A DNA stretch of 64,000 nt from Frateuria aurantia DSM 6220 (GTDB lineage Bacteria; Pseudomonadota; Gammaproteobacteria; Xanthomonadales; Rhodanobacteraceae). Each line of letters opens with the position of its first letter. Positions within the stretch are counted from its first letter, which is position 1. Positions 1-8,479 of the stretch are shown here, in pieces. Under the pieces are notes generated by a model that was not told where the DNA came from, made no database searches, and saw only the letters and a list, made by a program, of their open reading frames with translations. The translations under genes and the position numbers were made by a program. The DNA lies in contig NC_017033.1 of NCBI RefSeq assembly GCF_000242255.2, positions 2,863,110 through 2,927,109 of the forward strand, read 5' to 3'.

Positions 1-1
1 C

Positions 2-94
2 ATCGCCGGCATCGAAACAATCCGCGCCTCGGGCAGCAGCTGGACAGTGCCGGATCGGATCGGCTACCGTGATGCCATGCCCTTGAGGGCCTGA
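2..94 (+). CDS. 3' end of an unidentified gene (partial)
   Basis: An open frame enters from the left edge and stops at TGA 92-94. The 30 visible codons are mostly G/C at the third position, as in the real genes nearby, and the other two plus frames stop early. The visible tail (IAGIETIRASGSSW, then VPDRIGYRDAMPLRA) matches no family I can name. It is probably the C-terminus of a gene whose body lies outside the window. The 138 bases that follow, up to the HAD gene, show nothing recognisable apart from a ribosome binding site. Confidence 0.35.
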   Translation: MAGIETIRASGSSWTVPDRIGYRDAMPLRA

Positions 95-232
95 TGCAGC
101 ACGATCTGCAGCTGACCGGAGACCCCCGACGCAACGCCGCGCCGTGTCGCCACGCCGCTCTCCGGCCTGGATTCGATCCACTCAAGGTTCTGCATCTTCC
201 ATGGCGCGGCCCATCATGATTGAAGGATTCGC

Positions 233-928
233 ATGACTGCCACCCACCTATCCCCCCATGTCGAAGCACCTGTACGTGCCGTGATCTTCGATATGGATGG
301 CCTGTTGCTCGACTCCGAGACCCTGGCCATGGACTCGCTGGTCTCCGCCGGCCAGGCCCTGGGCTACGACATCCCCTACAGTTTCTGCCGTCGCATGATC
401 GGCATTCCGGCTGACGTCTGCCGGGAAATGGTGTTTTCCACCTATGGCCGGGACTTTCCACTGCAGCAGTTTTTCGAAGTGCACGAAGTGCATCTGCGGG
501 AACTGGTGGACAGCGGCAAACTCGGACTGAAGGCCGGCGTGATCGAACTGCTGGATTATCTGGACAGGCACCGGATTCCACGCGCGATCGCCACCTCGTC
601 CAGCCGGGTGCGGACCGACCACCATCTGGCCCTGGTCGGCTTGCTGCAGCGTTTCGACCATATCGTCACTCGTGACGACGTGAGCCGAGGCAAGCCCGAC
701 CCCGAGCCCTATCTGACCGCGGCCGCCAAGCTTGGCGTGACACCCGCCGATTGCCTGGCGCTGGAAGACTCCTACAATGGCGTACGCGCCGCGCATGCGG
801 CGGCGATCCGGGTGATCATGGTGCCTGATCTGCTGGAGCCCATCGAGGAAATGCATGAGAAGGCCTTGCACATCGTCGACGACCTGCATCGAGTGATCGC
901 CTTTCTGGACGAGCACATCGAGGCCTGA
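233..928 (+). CDS. HAD superfamily hydrolase (beta-phosphoglucomutase-like phosphatase)
   Basis: 231-residue HAD subfamily IA protein. Motif I is FDMDGLLLDSE, with nucleophile D20 and acid/base D22. Motif II is the T121 region (ATSSSR), motif III is K154 in GKPDPEPY, and motif IV is ALEDSYNG with E178/D179. A helical cap between motifs I and II (about residues 30-100) is typical of sugar-phosphate phosphatases and phosphoglucomutases of the YniC/PGMB type. The start is supported by AAGGA at 223-227, five bases before ATG. The gene converges on a polyol dehydrogenase gene, so a sugar- or polyol-phosphate substrate is plausible, but HAD specificity cannot be read from sequence. Expected to be cytosolic and Mg2+-dependent. 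Confidence 0.85.
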   Translation: MTATHLSPHVEAPVRAVIFDMDGLLLDSETLAMDSLVSAGQALGYDIPYSFCRRMIGIPADVCREMVFSTYGRDFPLQQFFEVHEVHLRELVDSGKLGLKAGVIELLDYLDRHRIPRAIATSSSRVRTDHHLALVGLLQRFDHIVTRDDVSRGKPDPEPYLTAAAKLGVTPADCLALEDSYNGVRAAHAAAIRVIMVPDLLEPIEEMHEKALHIVDDLHRVIAFLDEHIEA

Positions 929-938
929 GCCGGATGAT

Positions 939-973
939 CAGGTTCCGGCAAGCCATCGGCCTGCCGGAACCTG
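939..973. terminator. hairpin between convergent genes (probable bidirectional terminator)
   Basis: A perfect 12-bp inverted repeat, CAGGTTCCGGCA at 939-950 and its complement at 962-973. The 11-base loop can itself form GCC/GGC pairs. It fills most of the 58-bp gap between the stops of the HAD gene and the dehydrogenase gene. There is no clear T-run, so termination is inferred from position and stem strength. Confidence 0.6.
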
Positions 974-986
974 CCGGCGGCCGGGC

Positions 987-2507
987 TCAATCGGCCAGCA
1001 TGTCGGCCATCAGTTCGTGGATGGCGCCGGCCTGCAGCCGGCCCAGCATCAAGGCCAGCCGATCGAGCTGCAAAGGTTCAAGCGGCGGGCCGAAAATGTC
1101 TTCCTGGGCGGTGAAACGACGGGCCAGTACCTCGGGCCGGCCCTGGCATGCCACATGCAATGCCTGCAACCTGGACAGATGGGGATCCTGCGGCTTGATG
1201 CCGTAGCGCACCTCCGCATCCGGTGCCTGCCAGCTGATCCAGCAGGCAATGGCAAGCAGGGCGATATCCACCGTGCGTCCCGCCTGCACATTCTCCCGCA
1301 GCGGCGTCATGATCCGGGTCGCCAGCTTGATCGATCCATTGCGACCGATGCGGCTGACCTCGTGGCGAATCGCCGGATTGCGCAAGCGAGCCATCAACCG
1401 ATCGACGTCACTGACCAGCTCCGCCGAAGACAGTTCCAGACCGATGCTCTGTTCATCAAGCATGAAGCGGCGGGCCAGCGCTCCCAGACGCTCGTCGCGC
1501 GAGGCCGCCGCGATGGTTCCATATCCGGCCACGGCGCCGGCATAGGCCAGCAGCATATGCGTACCGTTCAGCAGCCTCAGCTTGGCCAGCTCGAAAGGCT
1601 CCACCTTGCTGACGAAACGCGCGCCGGCATGATCCCAGCGCGGCCGTTCACCCTCGAAGTTCTCGATGACCCAGGCCAGAAAGGGTTCGGCCGAAATCGG
1701 TGCCAGATCACTGAGACCCAGCAGTCCGGCCGCCTCGGCGATATCGGCCGGGCGCGTGGCGGGCACGATGCGGTCAACCATGGTCGAAGGAAACTGCACA
1801 TGCTCGCCGATCCATGCGGCCAGCTTGTCGTCGCGCAAGGCCGCAAAGTCGATGACGGCCTGGCGCAGGGTCTGGCCATTGCTCGAAACATTGTCGCAGC
1901 TGATGATGACCGGCGGAACACCGCCTCGACGCCGGATCAGATCAAGCCCTCTTGCCAGATTACCCACGGCACTTTTTGGACGTCTGGAAGACTCAAGATC
2001 ATGGACCACATGCGGGTGATCGACATTCAGCCGATCGCTGGACGGTTCCAGCGTGTAGCCGTTGGCGGTGACCGTCAAAGTCACCAGTCGAATGGCTGGG
2101 TTGGCCATCCGTTCGGGAAGTCCCAATGGATCACCGGGAGCATGGATGATTTCGCCAAGCGAGCCGATGACCTCGCTGCGGGTACCATCCGCATCGCGCT
2201 CCATGACCGTGTAGAGCCCCCCTTGAGGGCGCAGCAGTTCGGGCGTGGTCGGTCTGTGCATGCTGGCCGATGCGATGCCCCAGCGCAGTCCCTGTGCCCC
2301 TTCCAGCTCGATGGCCCGCTGCGTCACCACGGCCTGATGGCCGCGATGGAAAGCACCGCAACCGAAATGCAATATCCCGCAAGTCAGCTCGGCGGGGTTG
2401 AACCCGGGGCGTTTGACCGTCGCGGGGATCAAGTCCAGACGGCGACGGTTCAATCGTTCAAGTGCCCCGGCAGACTTCGCTGCCATCGGGGTTCGGATGT
2501 CCTTCAT
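987..2507 (-). CDS. mannitol dehydrogenase family protein (mannitol 2-dehydrogenase / fructuronate reductase type)
   Basis: 506-residue long-chain polyol dehydrogenase, predicted to oxidise mannitol (or a related polyol or hexuronate) with NAD+ to the ketose. The N-terminal nucleotide-binding motif is FGCGAFHRGH (48-57). The family catalytic signature KLRLLNGTH supplies K309, N314 and H317, matching the Lys/Asn/His set of mannitol 2-dehydrogenases. The start at 2507 is chosen because AGGAGG lies 10 bases upstream; an in-frame start 54 bases earlier lacks this. Mannitol dehydrogenase, fructuronate reductase, tagaturonate-type and arabinitol dehydrogenases share this fold, so the substrate is open. 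It converges on the HAD phosphatase gene and has no transporter beside it in the window. Confidence 0.88.
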   Translation of the reverse strand: MKDIRTPMAAKSAGALERLNRRRLDLIPATVKRPGFNPAELTCGILHFGCGAFHRGHQAVVTQRAIELEGAQGLRWGIASASMHRPTTPELLRPQGGLYTVMERDADGTRSEVIGSLGEIIHAPGDPLGLPERMANPAIRLVTLTVTANGYTLEPSSDRLNVDHPHVVHDLESSRRPKSAVGNLARGLDLIRRRGGVPPVIISCDNVSSNGQTLRQAVIDFAALRDDKLAAWIGEHVQFPSTMVDRIVPATRPADIAEAAGLLGLSDLAPISAEPFLAWVIENFEGERPRWDHAGARFVSKVEPFELAKLRLLNGTHMLLAYAGAVAGYGTIAAASRDERLGALARRFMLDEQSIGLELSSAELVSDVDRLMARLRNPAIRHEVSRIGRNGSIKLATRIMTPLRENVQAGRTVDIALLAIACWISWQAPDAEVRYGIKPQDPHLSRLQALHVACQGRPEVLARRFTAQEDIFGPPLEPLQLDRLALMLGRLQAGAIHELMADMLAD

Positions 2508-3021
2508 CAGATAGACGCCTCCTGTAGGTAAACCATGCCGGCGCAATGAAACGGATCGCAAGACTCGGATCGCGTGCCATCCCTGTGCAGCCGGACATTG
2601 AAGTTGCCCACCGCCTCAGGTCGTGACCGGCCGACAACACACATGGAAACCTTGAAAACGCGCGTGTTGCGGGCCAGCCTCCAATCATGCGGCAGACCTC
2701 ACTCAAGGACGGCAAACAATGCCGTCCTGCGATCAAGCATACCCTATGGCGCAAAATTCCGTCGGTTCCTCCCGAAGCCGCATCACCGAACGCAGCGGAC
2801 ACCGCCCCCCTCTGCCGCAGCACACGCGTGACTGTCGCCCGGGCCGTGGTGCGTGCCCGGTAACCGGACAGGCTAGCTGCAAGCAGTCATCCGCCATCAG
2901 CCTGAGCTCTCTTTCGAGGGCGTTCCGTCCTCGAAAGAGCCGCCCTGCCATCCCCTGGGTCGGTGCTCGTACTACACTGTCCGTCACCGCCTCAATCCAC
3001 GTTGCTGTCAACCCAGAAACC
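2508..3021. other. 514-bp intergenic region, no gene
   Basis: This is the divergent region between the polyol dehydrogenase and dinB. The dinB frame stays open upstream to 2719, but those codons (low-complexity, Arg/Ser/Pro-rich) do not resemble DinB and are not counted as coding. The only structure I see is the inverted repeat at 2909-2939. No clear sigma-70 promoter or LexA box was recognised. Confidence 0.6.
2909..2939. repeat. perfect 11-bp inverted repeat upstream of dinB
   Basis: CTCTTTCGAGG at 2909-2919 and its exact complement at 2929-2939, separated by 9 bases and about 80 bp before the dinB start. There is no T-run on either strand, so it does not look like an intrinsic terminator. 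It could be an operator or an mRNA leader hairpin. Confidence 0.6.
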
Positions 3022-4134
3022 ATGATGCGCAAGGTGCTACACATCGATATGGACGCTTTTTACGCGTCGGTGGAGCAACGCGACAATCCATCGCTTCGCG
3101 GCAGACCCGTCGTGGTTGCCTGGAAGGGGCCTCGCTCGGTGGTCTGTGCGGCCAGCTATGAGGCGCGGCGCTTCGGTATCCACTCGGCCATGCCCGCGAT
3201 GCGGGCCGAACGACTGTGCCCGACGGCGGTTTTCGTGCCACCGGACTTCGCCCGCTACAAGCGGGTTTCCGGCCAGGTACAGGAAATCTTCAACCGGCAT
3301 ACCGATCTGGTGGAGCCGCTGTCTCTGGATGAGGCCTATCTGGATGTGACAACCAATACGCTGGCCCTGCCCTCGGCCACTCAGGTGGCCCGGATGATCC
3401 GTGCCGCCATCCATGAGGAAACCGGTCTCACCGCCTCTGCCGGGGTGGCACCCAACAAGTTCCTGGCCAAGATCGCTTCCGACTGGAACAAGCCTGATGG
3501 CTTGTATGTGATCCGTCCTTCTCGGGTCTTGGAATTTCTGTCCGGACTGCCGGTAGGCAAGTTGCCGGGCGTGGGCAAGGTAATGGAATCACGACTGCGG
3601 GACCTGGGCATCCAGCGCGTCGATCAGTTGCGGGAACGGACCGTCGATCAGCTCGAGCGAAGCTTCGGCCGCTGGGGGCTGCGCCTGCATCAGCTGTCGA
3701 TGGGCATTGATGAATCGGCCGTCATGCCCCACCGGGTCCGCAAACAGATCTCCACCGAAGACACCTTTCCTGATGACCGGCGGCTGGACCAGCTGGATAC
3801 TCCCGTCCGGCAACTGGCTGAACGGGCCTGGAGCACTGCCGTCAGGCAAGCCATGTCCCACCCGCACACCATCGTGCTGAAACTGAAGACCCATGACTTC
3901 ATCAATCTGAGCCGCAGCCAGACCCTGCCTTCGCCACCACGCTCGGCAGCCGACATCATCGAAGTGGCGAAGATGCTGATGAACCGTGTCACTCTGCCCG
4001 CCGACACACGATATCGGCTGGTAGGCATCGGGCTGACAGGCTTCAAATCGCCACACCCCGATATGCGGCAAGGCGATCTGTTCGCGACAGTATCTAGCGC
4101 AGAGCTCATAACGGCAGGGGTTCCGCCTACCTGA
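3022..4134 (+). CDS. dinB: DNA polymerase IV (Y-family translesion polymerase)
   Basis: 370 residues, close to E. coli DinB. It carries out error-prone bypass synthesis across damaged or misaligned templates. The catalytic carboxylates are visible: D9 and D11 in HIDMDAFYASVEQ, and D103/E104 in SLDEAYLDV. A helix-hairpin-helix region (LPGVGKVMESRLRDLGI) follows the palm, and the little-finger domain makes up the C-terminal third. The start is set at the ATG beginning MMRKVLHID because homology begins there; a second ATG follows at once, and the ribosome binding site is weak. The protein ends without an obvious beta-clamp-binding peptide, though GDLF near the end is a possible remnant. SOS control is usual for the family, but I could not find a LexA site. 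Confidence 0.95.
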   Translation: MMRKVLHIDMDAFYASVEQRDNPSLRGRPVVVAWKGPRSVVCAASYEARRFGIHSAMPAMRAERLCPTAVFVPPDFARYKRVSGQVQEIFNRHTDLVEPLSLDEAYLDVTTNTLALPSATQVARMIRAAIHEETGLTASAGVAPNKFLAKIASDWNKPDGLYVIRPSRVLEFLSGLPVGKLPGVGKVMESRLRDLGIQRVDQLRERTVDQLERSFGRWGLRLHQLSMGIDESAVMPHRVRKQISTEDTFPDDRRLDQLDTPVRQLAERAWSTAVRQAMSHPHTIVLKLKTHDFINLSRSQTLPSPPRSAADIIEVAKMLMNRVTLPADTRYRLVGIGLTGFKSPHPDMRQGDLFATVSSAELITAGVPPT

Positions 4135-4248
4135 GCCTCGCCCCGCACGCTCCCCGGGCCACCATATCTGCTGGCCGGTATCCGCGGACTTCAGGTACCA
4201 TGAGATTTTAGCCTGTGCCACGATCGTTCCTCGTGGCTACCTGGAGCA

Positions 4249-4896
4249 ATGGTAAACGACACATCCTTGCTGACGCCTGTCATGGGCGACCCGGCGACCA
4301 TCGCCGCTCCCATGTATCGTCTGCTGACAGTACGTGGAGCCGGTCTTGTCGAACATTCCAGACGTACAGGCCGTCTCGCGCGTCTGCTGGGACAGCACCA
4401 CGAGATGACAGCTGACCAGCTTGCCGAACTGCAGCTGGCCGGCGAAATGCATGACGTGGGCAAGATCGACATCCCCGATTCCATCCTGCTGAAACCGGCT
4501 CGTCTGGATGCCGATGAATGGCAGCAGATGCAAGCCCACTCCGCCATGGGTGAGCATCGTCTGGTCGCCATGGGCATGGATCCCGCCAGCCCGATCGTCC
4601 ACGCTGTCAGGCATCACCATGAAGCCTATGACGGCAGTGGCTATCCCGACGGACTGGCCGGCGAAAACATCCCTCTCTATGCCCGCATCATCAGCATCGC
4701 CGACAGCTATGACGCCATCGCCAGCGCACGCTCGTATCATCGGGCGCGCAGCCATGCTGAAATCCTCGACATCATGAGACGCCAGCAGCACCACTATGAT
4801 CCGGTATTGCTGAAAAAATTCTTCGGCCTGATGCACTTCAGGACTCCGGACAACATCGCCGCCAGCGCTGCCGACACCTCGGATCAGCCAAACTGA
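4249..4896 (+). CDS. stand-alone HD-GYP domain protein (probable c-di-GMP phosphodiesterase)
   Basis: 215 residues made up almost entirely of one HD-GYP domain. Family metal and substrate ligands are present: H36 in VEHSRRTG, H68-D69 in MHDVGK, H97 in AHSAMGEH, the histidine run at 122-124, the GYP signature DGSGYPDG (GYP 131-133) and D152 in IADSYDAI. Known members hydrolyse cyclic di-GMP to pGpG or GMP using a two- or three-iron centre. No receiver, PAS or transmembrane segment is attached, so input must come from partners or metabolites. An expression change would lower c-di-GMP, which in this group governs motility, biofilm and virulence traits. The conserved residues argue for activity, but this is inferred. 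Confidence 0.85.
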   Translation: MVNDTSLLTPVMGDPATIAAPMYRLLTVRGAGLVEHSRRTGRLARLLGQHHEMTADQLAELQLAGEMHDVGKIDIPDSILLKPARLDADEWQQMQAHSAMGEHRLVAMGMDPASPIVHAVRHHHEAYDGSGYPDGLAGENIPLYARIISIADSYDAIASARSYHRARSHAEILDIMRRQQHHYDPVLLKKFFGLMHFRTPDNIAASAADTSDQPN

Positions 4897-4996
4897 CCAG
4901 ACGGGCTCCCATGCCCTTCGATCCACCCTGTCGCAGGCCTTGATGCCTGGTCTGTAGGGTGGCGACTCCAGACAAATCCGGCCATCCCTGAATAGA

Positions 4997-5020
4997 AACG
5001 CCACGGAAGTCCGTGGCGTT
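4997..5020. terminator. hairpin terminator between the HD-GYP gene and lpdA
   Basis: 10-bp perfect stem, AACGCCACGG at 4997-5006 and its complement at 5011-5020, with a 4-base loop. Read on the minus strand it is followed by TTTC, fitting a terminator for the aceF-lpdA transcript. It also lies downstream of the convergent HD-GYP gene. Confidence 0.65.
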
Positions 5021-5061
5021 CATGACAGCGGATCAGACCCGGAAGCCGTCCGGGCCCGTGG

Positions 5062-6819
5062 TCACTTCCGCCTGGGGATATACAGGTCGGTGATGGTACC
5101 CTCATAGACCTCGGCCGCCATGCCCACCGACTCGCCCAGGGTCGGATGCGGATGTACGGTCAAGGCGATATCCGCTGCCTCGGCCCCCATCTCGATCGCC
5201 AGTGCCAGCTCGCTGATCAGATCTCCGGCATGCGGGCCGACAATGCCGGCACCGACGACGCGATGAGTCGTCTCGTCGAACAACAGCTTGGTAAAGCCTT
5301 CGGTACGGTCGATGCCGATGGCACGGCCGCTGGCTGCCCATGGGAACTTGCCGACACCGATTTTCAGCCCCTTTTCGGCCGCTTCCCGTTCGGTGACGCC
5401 GACCCAGGCGATCTCGGGATTGGTAAAGGCCACCGATGGAATCACCCGTGCGTCGAAGTGGCTCTTCTGTCCCGCCGCCACCTGGGCAGCGACATGCGCC
5501 TCGTGGGTCGCCTTGTGGGCCAGCATCGGCTGGCCGACGATATCGCCGATGGCGAAGATATGCGGCACATTGGTGCGCTGCTGGGTATCGACCTCGATGA
5601 AACCGCGATCACTTACGGCTACGCCGGCCTGTTCGGCACCGATCAGCTTGCCGTTGGGACTTCGTCCCACCGCCACCAGCACCCGGTCATAGACCGTCTC
5701 GGCCGGAAGGCTGTCGCCTTCGAAAACCACCTCGATGCCATCCTTGCCGGCCTTGGCCTCGACCACCCTGGTTTTCAGGTGAATGCCCTTCAGTTGCTTC
5801 TTGAGGCGCTGCTGCAAGGGTTTGATCAGATCGGCATCGGCCGCGGGAATCAGCTGCGGGGCAAATTCCACCACGGTCACCTCACTGCCCAGGGCACTGT
5901 AGACCGTCGCCATTTCCAGACCGATGATGCCGCCGCCAACGACCAGCAGCTTGCCCGGAACGTCCTTCAGTTCCAGCGCACCGGTGGAATCGATGATGCG
6001 CGGATCGTCCCAGGGAAAGGCCGGCAGTTTCACCGACTGGCTGCCGGCGGCGATGATGGCCTGCTCGAAACGAATCAGCTTGCGGCCATCCTTGCCCTCG
6101 ACCTCAAGCTCGTGCGGCGAGACGAACTGGCCGACGCCGGTGACCGTCCGCACTTTGCGGGCCTTGGCCATGCCCGCCAGGCCTCCGGTCAGCTTTTTGA
6201 CCACGGCCGACTTGAAGCCGCGCAGCTTGTCCAGATCAATCTGCGGCGCGCCGAAGCTGACCCCATGGGCCGCCATCGCCGCGGCTTCGTCAATGACCTC
6301 GGCCGCATGCAGCAGAGCCTTGGAGGGAATGCAGCCCACATTCAGACAGACCCCGCCCAAGCTGTCATAGCGCTCGACCAGGATGGTGTCCAGGCCCAGG
6401 TCGGCTGCGCGGAAAGCCGCGCTGTAGCCACCCGGTCCGGACCCGAGTACCAGCAGGGCACACTCCAGGTCAGGCTGACGACCGGAGCTCGACCCCGCCG
6501 TCGGGGCAGCCGGCCGGGGCTGAGCCGGGGCAGGCGTCGATGGCGCGGATTTCTCCACAGGCGGAGTCACGGCGGCCTCGACAACCTCCAGCACGGCGAT
6601 CACGCTGCCCGCATTGACGTTGTCACCGACTTTCACGCTCAGCGACTTGATCACTCCGGCAGCGCTGGAAGGGATTTCCATCGTCGCCTTGTCCGACTCC
6701 AGCGTGATCAGGCCCTGGTCCTTGGCCACGGTATCACCTGCAGCGACCAGTACCTCGATGACCGGCACATCATGATTGCCCCCGATATCGGGGACTTTGA
6801 CTTCGATTGACTGACTCAT
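5062..6819 (-). CDS. lpdA: dihydrolipoyl dehydrogenase with N-terminal lipoyl domain (pyruvate dehydrogenase E3)
   Basis: 585 residues: a lipoyl domain (about 1-82, lipoylation site K44 in ESDKATMEIP), a Pro/Ala linker (about 83-115), then a complete FAD- and NAD-dependent disulfide oxidoreductase. The redox-active pair is C158/C163 in GGVCLNVGCIPSK; FAD binding is seen in LGSGPGGYSAAF, NAD binding in VVGGGIIGLE, and the catalytic His-Glu motif in HPHPTLGE near the end. It reoxidises dihydrolipoamide of the E2 subunit. The start at 6819 has AAGGAG upstream; the upstream extension is not domain-like. It lies 13 bp after aceF on the same strand, so the two form one operon. Fused-lipoyl E3 proteins are known from Neisseria and relatives. 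Confidence 0.95.
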   Translation of the reverse strand: MSQSIEVKVPDIGGNHDVPVIEVLVAAGDTVAKDQGLITLESDKATMEIPSSAAGVIKSLSVKVGDNVNAGSVIAVLEVVEAAVTPPVEKSAPSTPAPAQPRPAAPTAGSSSGRQPDLECALLVLGSGPGGYSAAFRAADLGLDTILVERYDSLGGVCLNVGCIPSKALLHAAEVIDEAAAMAAHGVSFGAPQIDLDKLRGFKSAVVKKLTGGLAGMAKARKVRTVTGVGQFVSPHELEVEGKDGRKLIRFEQAIIAAGSQSVKLPAFPWDDPRIIDSTGALELKDVPGKLLVVGGGIIGLEMATVYSALGSEVTVVEFAPQLIPAADADLIKPLQQRLKKQLKGIHLKTRVVEAKAGKDGIEVVFEGDSLPAETVYDRVLVAVGRSPNGKLIGAEQAGVAVSDRGFIEVDTQQRTNVPHIFAIGDIVGQPMLAHKATHEAHVAAQVAAGQKSHFDARVIPSVAFTNPEIAWVGVTEREAAEKGLKIGVGKFPWAASGRAIGIDRTEGFTKLLFDETTHRVVGAGIVGPHAGDLISELALAIEMGAEAADIALTVHPHPTLGESVGMAAEVYEGTITDLYIPRRK

Positions 6820-6832
6820 CCGTCGTTCTCCT

Positions 6833-8479
6833 TTACAGCAGCAAGCGGCGGATGTCGCCCAGCTGGGCCGCCAGGAAGGCAGTGAAACGCGCCGCGGCGG
6901 CACCGTCGACCACTCGATGGTCATAGGACAGCGACAGCGGCAACATCAGTCTCGGCGCGAAATCCTTGCCGTTCCAGACCGGTTTCGTCTGCGCTTTGGA
7001 AACCCCGAGGATCGCCACTTCCGGTGCATTGACGATAGGCGTGAAGCCTGTGCCGCCGATACCGCCCAACGAGCTGATCGAGAAGCAGCCGCCACTCATC
7101 TCGGCTGCGCCCAGCTTCTTGTCGCGAGCTTTGCGGGAAATCTCGCCCAGCTCCGCGGCCAGCGTCAGCAGGCCCTTCTGGTCCGCATCGCGGATCACGG
7201 GCACCACCAGACCATCCGGGGTATCCACGGCAATGCCGATATGGAAGTACTTTTTCAGTATCAGCTTCTCGCCACTGGCATCCAGCGAGGCATTGAAAGT
7301 CGGGAAAGCCTTGAGGGCCGCAACCACGGCCTTGATCTGGAAGACCAGCGGGGTCACCTTCAGATCCTTGTTCTCGGCCCCGAGCTGCTTGCGGAAAGCT
7401 TCCAGCTCGGTGATGTCGGCTTCGTCATGCTGGGTGACATGCGGGATCATTGCCCAGTTGCGAGCCAGATTGGCGCCAGAGATTTTCTTGATCCGCGACA
7501 GCGGCTGTTCCTCGACTTCGCCGAATTTGGCAAAGTCGACCTTGGGCCAAGGCAGCAGGTTCAAACCGTTGCCTTGGCCACCCGCGCCTGCTTCGGTCGG
7601 GCGGGCACCGGCGGCCAAGGCATGCTTGACCCAGGCCGCGACATCTTCTCGCTGGATCCGGCCACCACGACCGCTGCCCTTGACTTGGTGGATCTCGACA
7701 CCCAGTTCGCGGGCGAAGGCGCGCACGGCCGGGCTGGCATAAGGGGCATCACCGGGCATCACGATGCGGGCATCGAAGGGCGGTCGAGGACCGGCCTGAA
7801 CCGGCGCCGCTGCAGCGACGGCCTTGCTGGCGGCTGCTTCGGCCGGTGCAGGCGCGGAGGCGGACACCGCCGCAGGCTCCGCAACGGCAGCGGCAGTGCG
7901 CGCCTGCGGCGCAGCTTCACCGGCCGCCTCCACCAGCGCCAGCAGGCTGCCCGGCGAGACCGTATCACCGATCTTGACCTTGAGCTCCTTGACTACGCCA
8001 TCGAAGGGCGCAGGCACTTCCATGGTGGCCTTGTCCGATTCCAGGGTCACCAGACCCTGGTCCTTGCGGACTGAAGCACCGACCGCCACCAGCAACTCGA
8101 TCACCGGCACGTTGTCGCTGCCGATGTCCGGCACCACCACTTCGCGGGCAGCGGCCGCTGCCGGACTTGAGGTGACCGGCGCAGACGCTTCGGCGTTCTT
8201 GCCGGTCGTCTTGCCATCGTTCTCGGCCTTGCCGGAGTCGGCGGCCGTCTCGATCAGGGCGATCACGCTGCCCTGGGAGACTTCGTCACCGACCTTCAAC
8301 TTGACCTCCTTGACCACGCCGGCGAACGGTGCAGGCAACTCCATGGTGGCCTTGTCCGATTCCAGGGTCACCAGACCCTGATCCACCGCAACGGTATCCC
8401 CCGGCTTGACCAGCACCTCGATCACCGGAACCTGTTCATGACCTATATCGGGAACAAGGGCTTGTTTGACGTCAACCAT
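6833..8479 (-). CDS. aceF: pyruvate dehydrogenase E2, dihydrolipoamide acetyltransferase
   Basis: 548 residues. Two lipoyl domains are visible, with lipoyl-lysines K43 and K150, each in an ESDKATME context. They are joined by Ala/Pro-rich linkers. A peripheral subunit-binding domain follows (about 237-277, YASPAVRAFARELGV). The acetyltransferase core ends in the catalytic DHRVVDG motif. It transfers acetyl groups from AceE to CoA. AGGAG six bases upstream fixes the start. It is the first gene of the aceF-lpdA pair; aceE is not adjacent but lies about 10 kb away on the same strand. The leader contains a strong inverted repeat (8588-8623) that may be regulatory. Confidence 0.96.
   Translation of the reverse strand: MVDVKQALVPDIGHEQVPVIEVLVKPGDTVAVDQGLVTLESDKATMELPAPFAGVVKEVKLKVGDEVSQGSVIALIETAADSGKAENDGKTTGKNAEASAPVTSSPAAAAAREVVVPDIGSDNVPVIELLVAVGASVRKDQGLVTLESDKATMEVPAPFDGVVKELKVKIGDTVSPGSLLALVEAAGEAAPQARTAAAVAEPAAVSASAPAPAEAAASKAVAAAAPVQAGPRPPFDARIVMPGDAPYASPAVRAFARELGVEIHQVKGSGRGGRIQREDVAAWVKHALAAGARPTEAGAGGQGNGLNLLPWPKVDFAKFGEVEEQPLSRIKKISGANLARNWAMIPHVTQHDEADITELEAFRKQLGAENKDLKVTPLVFQIKAVVAALKAFPTFNASLDASGEKLILKKYFHIGIAVDTPDGLVVPVIRDADQKGLLTLAAELGEISRKARDKKLGAAEMSGGCFSISSLGGIGGTGFTPIVNAPEVAILGVSKAQTKPVWNGKDFAPRLMLPLSLSYDHRVVDGAAAARFTAFLAAQLGDIRRLLL

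Noticed and set aside
1017-2531. 504-residue plus-strand frame opposite the polyol dehydrogenase
   Set aside because: Antisense shadow; the dehydrogenase carries its catalytic Lys/Asn/His set and a good ribosome binding site.
2719-3021. N-terminal extension of dinB
   Set aside because: In frame but low-complexity and not DinB-like; family homology starts at the ATG at 3022.
5146-6810. 554-residue plus-strand frame opposite lpdA
   Set aside because: No recognisable motif; the minus strand encodes a complete lipoyl-E3 protein.
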